Shown here: positions 33,588 through 42,900 of the stretch, one piece after another | Numbering within the stretch: the first letter of the stretch is position 1 | Layout: every line of letters begins with the position of its first letter | DNA from: Ignavibacteriota bacterium | GTDB taxonomy: Bacteria > Bacteroidota > Ignavibacteria > Ignavibacteriales > Melioribacteraceae | Assembly: GCA_016713565.1 (NCBI GenBank) | Contig: JADJOX010000001.1 | Location: forward strand, 434,001 to 498,000 | Direction of reading: 5' to 3' | DNA: 64,000 bases | The notes under the pieces: model-generated | What the model was told of the DNA's origin: nothing | The model's input: only the letters and a program-made list of their open reading frames with translations | Database searches by the model: none | Translations under genes and position numbers: made by a program

Positions 33588-36479
33588 ATGTTCTATCTCA
33601 AAAACAAAACATTTCTTATATCAATTATTTTCATTTTTCTCACATCAAATATTCTTTATTCTCAATACTCAACCATAAAAGGTACAGTAATAGATTCAAC
33701 TACAAAAGAAATTCTTCCGGGAGCAAATATTCTAATTTCGAAGACGAATTTCGGAACGGCAAGTGATAAAGACGGTAGATTTATAATTAAAAACATTCCT
33801 TCCGGGAACTATCAAATTATTGCTAGTTACGTTGGCTACGAAGAAAAAAAAATAGATGTGAAATTATCGTCCGGACGCACAACTGAAATTCTCATAAAAT
33901 TAAATATCGAAAGTATTGAAAGCAAAACGGTAACAGTTACCGCGCAAGCAAACAGTCAGATTGAAGCTATAGCAAAGCAATTAAATGCCGAACAAATTAA
34001 AAATGTTGTGTCTTCAGAACGTATATTAAAATTGCCGAATGGAAACGCGGCTGATATTGCGAGCAGACTTCCAGGAATATCGTTGATTCGGAGTGGAGGT
34101 GAAGGCGCCGAAATTGTTATACGCGGTTTAGCGCCTCAGTATAATCAAATTACAATTGACGGTATTCAGCTTCCACCGAATATTGCGGTGAACGGAGAAT
34201 ATACCAATTCAACATTAGTCGGTGACCGAGCCACAAATTTAAGTATGATATCATCCGGCATTCTCGGCGGAATTGAAGTAATTAAATCAATCACGCCGGA
34301 TATGGATGCGGCGGTATTCGGAGGAATTGTAAATTTTGATTTGAAAAGAGCAAAACTGGATAGTTCCGCTTTGCCATCATTTGAAGTCGTAACTCAAGGC
34401 GGTTACAATTCGATAAAAGATAATTATAAAAATTACAGAATTTCGGGTGTTTATCAGCAGAGGTTTTTTTCTCAAGACTTAGGAGTTTTTATTCAAGGGT
34501 CATTTGAAAACAGAAATCCAAGCGGAAATACCTTATACGCAAATTATTATCTTAACGATAAACTTCATGGTGATTTGGGTAAACCTGAATTGACAAGTGT
34601 AAGTTTAGGTGATTATTTAACTAGATATGAAAGATCGGATATTACTTCGGTAATTGACTATAAACATACTTTCGGAGAAATTGAATTTAAAAATCTTTTA
34701 TCACAATACGATATAAAAAGAGAATATAGAGGACAGTCAATGAACTCAAACGGCGTCAGTTATTCGGCGACTGATATTAAAGATAAATTAAGTTCGATAG
34801 TAAATATTTTTAGAATTAAAAATGAAATTCCTTATTTCAATATTGATTTGAAACTCGCGCATGCTTATTCGGAAAGCGATTCTCCCCAAAAATTATCAAT
34901 AGGATTCAGTCAAAGATATAATTTCGGAAACATTTCAAGAATGACTCCAAAGGATTTGGTAGCTAAAGTTGTACCTAACGAAAACGCGGCTCGTTATGGT
35001 GGAATTTCTAATACCTCGAATTTGGTAAAAGATAGAACTTATACAATTCTTGCTGATCTGATTTCGAATAATTATACAACTGAAAATTTTATGGCAAATA
35101 TAAAATTTGGCGGATCGTTTCAATACCGTAAAAGATTATATGATTATAATCAATGGTCCGGACCTTCATCCGCTCCTTCCGTTTCAATTTCACAAATATT
35201 AAACAATTATTGGGGAACTCAGCAAGTCAACTATAGTTCGGTAATTAAAAACTTTATCGATAAAGATTATTCGTTTGGTGATTATTTCAATGGAGAATAT
35301 TCAATTAATTTTCCAATAGACGTAAAACTATTAAATTTGATTTATGATAATTATTGGACTCCGGCAATAACGCCTAACGATAAATTTCAATCGACAATTC
35401 AAGATTATAATGGAACAGAAAATAGAAGTGCCGGATACTTAATGGCAAAAATTAATTACGGCGATTTGTTAACGATTGTTCCAGGTGTACGATATCAAAA
35501 CTTAACTACTACTTATTTAGGTTATAGAATTATAATAACTCTTCCGGAAAATTACGATTATAAAATTGCCGAAAGAACTGTATCCAATGGTTATTGGCTT
35601 CCGATGCTGCATTTGATATATAAGCCGGTGTCTTGGTTTCAATTACATTTCGCGTATACAAATACATTAAATTATCCGCCGTACTCCGCTATTGTTCCAA
35701 GTTATACAATTGATCAAACTTCAATAAGATATAATAATTATGCACTTAAACCGGCTACATCAGAAAACTATGATCTTGTATTTTCATTTTTCAATAATGA
35801 GATTGGACTTTTTTCAATCAATGGATTTAAAAAGAAAATTGAGAATCTCGTTTTTTCAAATCACACATTTGAAACCAATTTAAGCGCGTATCCCGATCTG
35901 CCGCAGAATAGCAGTCAATTATATTCTTTCGATACTTATATAAATAATCCGTTTCCAATTGATGTATTGGGAATTGAAACAGAATGGCAAACACATTTTT
36001 GGTATCTTCCGCAGCCGTTTTCTTGGTTGGAATTTACTATAAACTACGCGCACATTTTTTCACAAGCTTCTTACCCAAAAGGTGAATTGTATTTTGATTA
36101 TAAAGAAGACGGTTCATACGAAAGAATAGTGCTTAACGAATTTTATAAGTCAAGACTTTTAAACCAACCCAACGATATTCTAAATTCTTCCCTGGGTATT
36201 GAATACAAAGGATTTTCAGGAAGAGTATCCGTTGTTTATATAAACAATATATTTCAGAAAGCGGATTTTTGGCTGCAGAACAGAATTGTTTCGGATAAAT
36301 CGGTTAGATGGGATATTTCAATAAGGCAATCTCTTCCGTGGCTCAATTCACAATTATATCTTGATTTAATTAATTTGACCGGAACAGATGAGACAAGTCT
36401 AAACGAAAGGACTTATTATCCTCAGTCAATTTCACGCTACGGCATGTTTGCTAATTTAGGATTTAGAATTAATTTGTAA
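33588..36479 (+). CDS. TonB-dependent outer-membrane receptor with CarboxypepD_reg-like N-terminus
   Basis: A 963-residue receptor. The signal peptide (residues 1-25) ends near I-L-Y-S-Q. A carboxypeptidase-regulatory-like domain (about 28-110: I-K-G-T-V-I-D-S-T-T-K-E, G-A-N-I-L-I-S, Y-V-G-Y-E-E-K) precedes the plug (about 120-240: N-A-A-D-I-A-S-R-L-P-G-I-S, I-R-G-L-A-P-Q-Y-N, D-G-I-Q-L-P). A 22-strand barrel makes up the rest and ends G-F-R-I-N-L. It imports a large ligand with TonB energy. There is no SusD-like partner next to it, so the polysaccharide-utilisation type is not supported. The substrate is unknown. It reads away from the D-cysteine desulfhydrase operon across a 270-bp gap. Confidence 0.93.
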   Translation: MFYLKNKTFLISIIFIFLTSNILYSQYSTIKGTVIDSTTKEILPGANILISKTNFGTASDKDGRFIIKNIPSGNYQIIASYVGYEEKKIDVKLSSGRTTEILIKLNIESIESKTVTVTAQANSQIEAIAKQLNAEQIKNVVSSERILKLPNGNAADIASRLPGISLIRSGGEGAEIVIRGLAPQYNQITIDGIQLPPNIAVNGEYTNSTLVGDRATNLSMISSGILGGIEVIKSITPDMDAAVFGGIVNFDLKRAKLDSSALPSFEVVTQGGYNSIKDNYKNYRISGVYQQRFFSQDLGVFIQGSFENRNPSGNTLYANYYLNDKLHGDLGKPELTSVSLGDYLTRYERSDITSVIDYKHTFGEIEFKNLLSQYDIKREYRGQSMNSNGVSYSATDIKDKLSSIVNIFRIKNEIPYFNIDLKLAHAYSESDSPQKLSIGFSQRYNFGNISRMTPKDLVAKVVPNENAARYGGISNTSNLVKDRTYTILADLISNNYTTENFMANIKFGGSFQYRKRLYDYNQWSGPSSAPSVSISQILNNYWGTQQVNYSSVIKNFIDKDYSFGDYFNGEYSINFPIDVKLLNLIYDNYWTPAITPNDKFQSTIQDYNGTENRSAGYLMAKINYGDLLTIVPGVRYQNLTTTYLGYRIIITLPENYDYKIAERTVSNGYWLPMLHLIYKPVSWFQLHFAYTNTLNYPPYSAIVPSYTIDQTSIRYNNYALKPATSENYDLVFSFFNNEIGLFSINGFKKKIENLVFSNHTFETNLSAYPDLPQNSSQLYSFDTYINNPFPIDVLGIETEWQTHFWYLPQPFSWLEFTINYAHIFSQASYPKGELYFDYKEDGSYERIVLNEFYKSRLLNQPNDILNSSLGIEYKGFSGRVSVVYINNIFQKADFWLQNRIVSDKSVRWDISIRQSLPWLNSQLYLDLINLTGTDETSLNERTYYPQSISRYGMFANLGFRINL

Positions 36480-36676
36480 TAATTTTCGTTAGAAGAATTT
36501 AAGTTTATATTTTATTAAAATTTTTCCATTAATATCTATATCGATTTTACTCTTAAAAAAGTTTGCTATTTTAACATCTCTTACTTACTATTTTACTTTT
36601 ATAAATGAACCTTTTTGTTATAATAGAATTGTTTGACAAAAATTAAATTTGAAAATAAAGAAAGGCAGCGCTTCAA

Positions 36677-37252
36677 ATGAGCAAAATAAAAAGTAATAAA
36701 AAAGAATTATCCGCAGAACAACTCGGAGAGCTTTTAAAGACCTTAAAACTTCGTTTTGAAAAAAACATGAATCGACATAAAGAAATTTCTTGGGAAAAAG
36801 TAGAAGCAAGACTTAAGCAAAATAAAGAAAAATTATGGTCGCTGAATGAAATGGAAAATACCGGCGGTGAACCGGATGTTGTAGGATTTGAAAAAGCGAC
36901 AAACGAAATTATTTTTTATGATTGTTCAGAAGAATCTCCAAAAGGCAGAAGAAGTTTTTGCTACGATCGTGAAGCTTTAGATTCGAGGAAAGAACATAAA
37001 CCACAGAATAATGTTATTGACGCGGCGGAATCTATTGGCATTGAATTGCTGGACGAACAGCAATACCGTAATTTACAAAAACTTGGAAGTTTTGATTTGA
37101 AATCATCAAGCTGGATAAAAACGCCGGATGAAATTCGCAAACTTGGCGGAGCAGTTTTCTGCGACAGAAGATACAATACCGTCTTTGTTTATCATAACGG
37201 AGCCGAATCATATTATGCGGCAAGAGGTTTTCGAGGATCTTTAAAAATATAA
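36677..37252 (+). CDS. DUF4256 family protein
   Basis: A 191-residue soluble protein without signal peptide. The layout matches DUF4256: an N-terminal charged helix (L-K-L-R-F-E-K-N-M-N-R-H), then N-E-M-E-N-T-G-G-E-P-D-V-V, I-I-F-Y-D-C-S-E-E-S-P-K-G-R-R-S, and the C-terminal F-V-Y-H-N-G-A-E-S-Y-Y-A-A-R-G-F-R-G. The conserved C-S-E-E-S-P-x-G-R-R-S and A-R-G-F-R-G segments suggest an enzyme or nucleic-acid binder, but no function is established for the family. It stands alone between the TonB receptor and the glycoside hydrolase, with gaps of 170-200 bp on both sides. Confidence 0.8.
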   Translation: MSKIKSNKKELSAEQLGELLKTLKLRFEKNMNRHKEISWEKVEARLKQNKEKLWSLNEMENTGGEPDVVGFEKATNEIIFYDCSEESPKGRRSFCYDREALDSRKEHKPQNNVIDAAESIGIELLDEQQYRNLQKLGSFDLKSSSWIKTPDEIRKLGGAVFCDRRYNTVFVYHNGAESYYAARGFRGSLKI

Positions 37253-37422
37253 TGTTAACTCAAGTATATTTTCAAAAAAATAAATTCTGAATTATCATTC
37301 TATTAATGATTTTATCAAAAATATAAATTGATTTTCAGTATTTGTTCATTTTTATTATTGATCAGAACATAATTTGTGGTATATAATTTGAGGATTAATA
37401 TAAAGAAATTATTGGGTTAATT

Positions 37423-39345
37423 ATGATCAAACATAAATACTTCTTTGTTGTTCTTATAAATTTTTTAATTATCAAAAATTCATTCGCCCAACAAGGTTTT
37501 TTCCTTAACGATTGGCAGCCTAAAATAATTGATAGTCCGGCAGAATTTACTGATTTTACAAAACCTTCAGAAGTTTCAGATTTAACTTTAATAATTGATT
37601 TTGCGGATACCTTAACAAAAGTTCCTAAATATGTATTTGGGAATAACGCCAACACATATTCTACAATAATGTGGAATAACGCCAAACTTGTCAATGATTT
37701 AAGAAATTTAGATATTCACGTTTTAAGATACCCGGGCGGAAATCTTTCAAATGAATTTTTCTGGGATCGTGCACCTAATAACAAACCTTCCGATATTCCA
37801 AATGATGTTAATGTTTGGTACGGAAAAAACGAAGAAAATTGGACTATGTCTGTCGGTAACTATTACAGATTACTAGACACTTTAAGCGTTACCGGAATAA
37901 TTACAATTAATTATGCTTACGCAAGATACGGAACTTCATCTGATCCGGTTTCGCAAGCCGCGCATTATGCGGCAGATTGGGTTAGGTATGATAATGGCAG
38001 AACAAAATTTTGGGAAATCGGAAATGAAAATTTTGGTAATTGGAATAAAGGATATCAGATTGATCAGACATTAAACAAAGATGGGCAGCCAAAAATAATT
38101 GACGGCGGTTTATACGGCATGCACGCGCTTGTATTTGCAGATTCAATGAAAGCCGCTGCTGCAGAAATTGGTAATGAAATCTTTATTGGATTTCAAGCAT
38201 ATGATGAAGAGACTTCATGGGACGCGGTTCAGACTAATTGGAATGAAAAGATGATGGCGGTTGTTGGTGATGCGCCTGATTTTTATATTGTTCATAATTA
38301 TTTTACGCCTTATGATCAAAATTCAAATGCGGATGTAATATTGGATTCATACACAAAGACAGTAAATTTTAAAAATCAAGTGAACAAAGATCTCAATGAA
38401 ATTGGACTTGCGCCTAAACCCGTTGCATTGACTGAATTTAATATTTTTGCCGTTGGTTCTAAACAAATGATTTCCAACATAAATGGAATGCATAGCGCTC
38501 TTGTAATTGGTGAAGCGATAAAACAGGAATATGGCTTGGTAAACAGGTGGAATTTGGCAAATGGCTGGAGTGAAGGAAATGATCATGGAGCTTTTGCCAG
38601 AGGAGAACCGAACGTTAATGATTTTACACCTTATCCGACTTTTTATCACATGACATTCTTTCAAAAATATTTTGGAGATGTATTGGTTAAGTCAAAATTT
38701 AACAAAGCGCTAAATTCCGATATAACCGCGTTTACTTCTAGTTTTAATTCGGGGCAAGCGGGAATAGCATTATTTAACACATCATCAAATAATAAAACAC
38801 TTAAAATTGATCTGCAAAATTTTGAAGCGGGTGAAAATATATATTGGTATCAGCTTCAAGATGAATTTGCGAACGGTAATTTTTCAAGTAAAGTTTTTAT
38901 AAATGGTAATGGCCCAAATCAAGCGTCTGGCGGGCCGAATAACTATTCTGAAATTCCACCGTATTCATTCTCAATAGAAGATTCGATAAAGATAAATTGC
39001 CCTCCATTTTCGGCAATTTATATGTTGATTGACGGAAAGACAATTGTAAACGTAGAAAATACCGCAGATAATCTAAAACCGGAAATTTTTGAATTATATC
39101 AAAATTATCCAAACCCGTTTAATCCTTCAACAATAATAAGATATTCAATTCCTAAAAAATCTAATGTTAGCCTTAAAGTATATGATTTGTTAGGGAAAGA
39201 AATAGCAACACTTGTAAATAGCGAAAAATTACCCGGGAATTATGAAGTTGAGTTTAGCGCTTATGGACTTGCAAGCGGTGTATATTTCTATAAGTTAAAT
39301 GCTGATAATTTTTCAAAAATTAAAAAGTTAATGATACTTAAGTAA
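37423..39345 (+). CDS. T9SS-exported clan A glycoside hydrolase (arabinofuranosidase-like)
   Basis: A 640-residue protein with a signal peptide (cleavage near S-F-A-Q-Q). The catalytic TIM barrel has L-R-Y-P-G-G-N-L-S-N-E-F-F-W, the acid/base motif W-E-I-G-N-E-N with Glu202, and a likely nucleophile Glu338 in A-L-T-E-F-N. This arrangement resembles GH51/GH39-type alpha-L-arabinofuranosidases and xylosidases. A beta-sandwich follows, then the T9SS type A sorting domain (Q-N-Y-P-N-P-F-N-P-S-T to K-I-K-K-L-M-I-L-K). It should be released or surface-attached and attack plant-type glycans. The exact GH family and substrate need a profile search. No ribosome-binding site is obvious. Confidence 0.85.
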   Translation: MIKHKYFFVVLINFLIIKNSFAQQGFFLNDWQPKIIDSPAEFTDFTKPSEVSDLTLIIDFADTLTKVPKYVFGNNANTYSTIMWNNAKLVNDLRNLDIHVLRYPGGNLSNEFFWDRAPNNKPSDIPNDVNVWYGKNEENWTMSVGNYYRLLDTLSVTGIITINYAYARYGTSSDPVSQAAHYAADWVRYDNGRTKFWEIGNENFGNWNKGYQIDQTLNKDGQPKIIDGGLYGMHALVFADSMKAAAAEIGNEIFIGFQAYDEETSWDAVQTNWNEKMMAVVGDAPDFYIVHNYFTPYDQNSNADVILDSYTKTVNFKNQVNKDLNEIGLAPKPVALTEFNIFAVGSKQMISNINGMHSALVIGEAIKQEYGLVNRWNLANGWSEGNDHGAFARGEPNVNDFTPYPTFYHMTFFQKYFGDVLVKSKFNKALNSDITAFTSSFNSGQAGIALFNTSSNNKTLKIDLQNFEAGENIYWYQLQDEFANGNFSSKVFINGNGPNQASGGPNNYSEIPPYSFSIEDSIKINCPPFSAIYMLIDGKTIVNVENTADNLKPEIFELYQNYPNPFNPSTIIRYSIPKKSNVSLKVYDLLGKEIATLVNSEKLPGNYEVEFSAYGLASGVYFYKLNADNFSKIKKLMILK

Positions 39346-39971
39346 TTTTATCTATTAAAATAATTACTCACTTAATGAAATAATAGAGAATTATAAAATC
39401 AGCAAATTTTTATAGTCAATAATAATAAGGCCGAAAGCTCAGAAATTATTTTCCTTGAATGTATTGATTCCTCCTCATTTAAATATTCAACTTAATTTCA
39501 ATCAAATAGTTCAATTACTTTTGTTTATTATATTTAAGTATTTTCAAAAACGACTTAATTTATAATTCCTAAACATTCGTCGTATATCCAATATCTTTAT
39601 GAAGATAAAATCAAATTTACACGCTTATCAATCAATTATGAATTAACTGACTAAAAAAAACAACATTTGTTTAAAGTAATGTAAGATACTTAATTATTAA
39701 TAGGATATAATGTCAAAGAGAAATGAAATTTCGCTTATTGCTATTTTTTTACTTAACTCTACCAATAAAGTGAGTTGAGCAACTTGGATAGATTGTATTA
39801 TTTTACAAGTTTGTGATAAAGATCAAATTGATAAAAAATACTTTTATTATACTAAATAAAATAATACAATTAATATTATATTGAATTTAAATAACTAAAA
39901 ATATATGTTGTAATAAACAAGAAAGTAATTTATATGTAAAATAATATTTAAATATACTCATTAGAGTAATT
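39346..39971. other. 626-bp AT-rich non-coding gap upstream of the beta-propeller locus
   Basis: The longest gene-free stretch of the window. All frames are closed within a few dozen codons; the best is a 22-codon frame beginning at 39710 without a ribosome-binding site. I see no hairpin terminator, tRNA, inverted repeats or transposase remnant. The sequence is even richer in A/T than its surroundings. It probably carries the promoter of P1 and any control region of the propeller array, but no specific element can be named. Confidence 0.5.
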
Positions 39972-42900
39972 ATGAAGACATCTCTATCTATTTTAACTAC
40001 GTTATTATTTTTTACATCAATATTTGCTCAAACACCGGGGACAGTAATCTGGGAATTTCAAGCGTCGGGAGAAATAAACTCATCTCCGGCTATTGATGAT
40101 AACGGAATAATATATTTCGGTAGCAGCGACAGCAGTATGTATGCGGTTTATCCGGATGGAACACAAAAATGGAAATATAGGACAGAAGGAGAAATTTATT
40201 CTTCACCGGCAATAGGAAATGACGGAACAATATACTTTGGATCATACGATAGTTGTTTCTATGCGCTAAATCCGGATGGAACATTAAATTGGAAATATGA
40301 GACAAAAGGAAAAGTAAAATCATCACCGGCAATAAGTGAAGACGGAACAATATACTTTGGATCATATGACAGTTGTTTTTACGCAATAAATAATGATGGA
40401 ACGTTAAAATGGAAATATAAAACCGGGGGAATAATAGAACCATCACCGGCAATAGGAAATGACGGAAGCATATATATTGGATCAGATGATAATGTATTTT
40501 ACTCATTTAGCAAGGATGGAATTGTAAACTGGACCTATAATGGTAGTGGTTTTTCATCAGCTTCATTGGGATTCAATGGAAGAATTTATGTTTTATGTAA
40601 AGGTATATTATTTGTACTTAATAATGATGGTTTGATGAAATATTCTTGTGATATTTCTGACACTACCTCCAAGTTTTCGCCTCTTGTTGATTTGAATGAA
40701 AGCGTATATTTTAAAGTGTTCAAATATTCTGGGTCGGCCGGCGGGATCGAATTTTTAATTTCAATTAATAACGAAGGTGAAGAGAAATGGAAATATGGAA
40801 GCGACTATTTAGTTCCTGCATTCTTATGTGATACTTCAATATATTTAGTTGATTCACATTTGGAAAAAATTAATTATGAAGGGAAAGAAATATGGTCAAT
40901 TTATAACTCTTCATTTTTACCTAATTCATATATTGCAATGAATAAAGCTGGCTTGCTGTATTTATGTTCAGCAAACAAATTAATCGCAATAAAAACTGAT
41001 AATGATGATTTAACAAAAAGCTCATGGCCATCTATTAGGCAAAACTCAAAGAATACCGGAAGTATAGAAAATTATCCATATGCGCTTGTCGCAAAAAATC
41101 ATATTTCGATAGATAGTTCCGGAACAATTTTACTTGATACATCCCCATCATATGATCCGAATGGAGAACAGCTTACATATTTATGGAAAATAAAAAAACA
41201 ACCGGAAGGAAGCTCAATAATTTTAACAGATTCAACTTCACCAATAATTAATGTTGAAATTCCTAGAACTAGAGGTGAATATATATTTAGTGTAGAAGTA
41301 AAGAATCAAAAAGGAAAAATATCTTCAACAATAGTAACGATAAGCAATTTGCTTAAGTGGAAATTTAAAACCAATGGGGCAATTGCTTCATCTCCGGCAA
41401 TTGGAAATGATGGTACAATATATTTTGGATCAGATGATAAAAATTTATACGCGATAAATACGGATGGAACAAAAAAATGGGAATTTAAAACTGAAGGATG
41501 GATAAAATCATCACCGGCAATTGGTAAAGATGGTACACTATATTTCTATTCAACAGCTTATAATACTGATTTTTATGCAGTTAATCCAGATGGTACACTT
41601 AAATGGAAATATAATACAGATTATCAAATACATTCATCACCAGCCATTGATATTGATGGAAGTGTTTATACGTTAAGTAGAAATGGTAATAATTATAATT
41701 TATTGTCGTACAATTCAGATGGTTCGTTAAATTGGAAATATAGTCTTAGTATCGATAGTGATAATTCACCGGTAATCGGAAGCGATGGGACTATTTATGT
41801 TACCGGGTATCGACTTTTATATGCAATAAATCCGGATGGGACAAAAAAATGGGAATGTCCTCTTTTAGCCTCAGAAAGTTCATCTCCCGCAATAGATAAT
41901 AATGGTACTATATATATTAAAAGTAAAGATTATTCTTCATTTCCAAGTAAATTAATTATTTCGGCAATAAATGAAGACGGTACAAAAAAATGGGAAATTA
42001 AAACTGAAGGAAATGATTATTCTTCTGCTGTGATAGGTCTTGATGGTACAATTTATGTTTCAGTTGATACAACATTGTACGCAATATTTCCAGATGGAAG
42101 CCAAAAATGGAAAGTTCATCTAAATAATTACTTTTCTTCAACACCGGCAATAGGCAATGATGGAAATATTTATATCGGTACAACAAATGGAAAATTTTAT
42201 GCAATTAGTTCTTCCGGTGAAATATTATGGAAATATGATGCGTTTCAATTAATAAAATCATCTCCCGCAATAAGTAATGATGGAACAATTTATTTTGGAT
42301 CTACTAACGGTAACTTATATGCAATTTTTTCAGACAGCAAAGGGTTAGCTGATAGTCCTTGGCCAAAGTTTAGAAAAAATAATTTAAATACCGGTAATGC
42401 ATATAATAATTTAACACTAAGGGCAAAAGTAAAAAGTAATTCATTTAAGTTGGCATTTGGAATAATAACATTAGATGGATCACCCTCTTTTGTTCCAAAT
42501 GGAAGTGCGGTAAGTTACCAGTGGGCTATAGTAAAAAAACCGGATAATGCATTTATAGATATAAAAAATCCAACATCCGTTGTAACTGAAATTGATATTC
42601 CAAGACTTCATGCATCTTATATTTTATCTCTAAAAATTACAGATACAATGGGAGATTCATCTTTTACATATGTATATATAAACAATGAAAAATATTGGGA
42701 AATTCAAATTGATGATAATTATAATCTTTTTTCACCAGCAATTGGTAAGGACGGAACTTTATATTTTGCAAGCCCATATGATAAAAAACTATATGCCTTA
42801 AATCCGGATGGAACAAAAAAATGGGAATTGACAGTAAACGAACTTATTTACCATACTCCGACAATCTTTGATAATAATATATATGTTACAGCTTATAATA

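Noticed and set aside
33588..36479. TonB receptor as part of a SusC/SusD polysaccharide locus
   Set aside because: No SusD-like lipoprotein gene lies next to it and the glycoside hydrolase at 37423 is separated by an unrelated DUF4256 gene.
39710..39780. 22-codon frame in the gap before P1
   Set aside because: No ribosome-binding site and no recognisable features; expected by chance in 626 bp of AT-rich DNA.
40090..40506. 138-codon open frame on the minus strand inside P1, with similar ones at 55329-55829, 56873-57205 and 57217-57546
   Set aside because: They are mirror images of the blade repeat, giving His/Leu/Phe-rich sequence that repeats with the blades; no start signals, and they overlap clear coding sequence.
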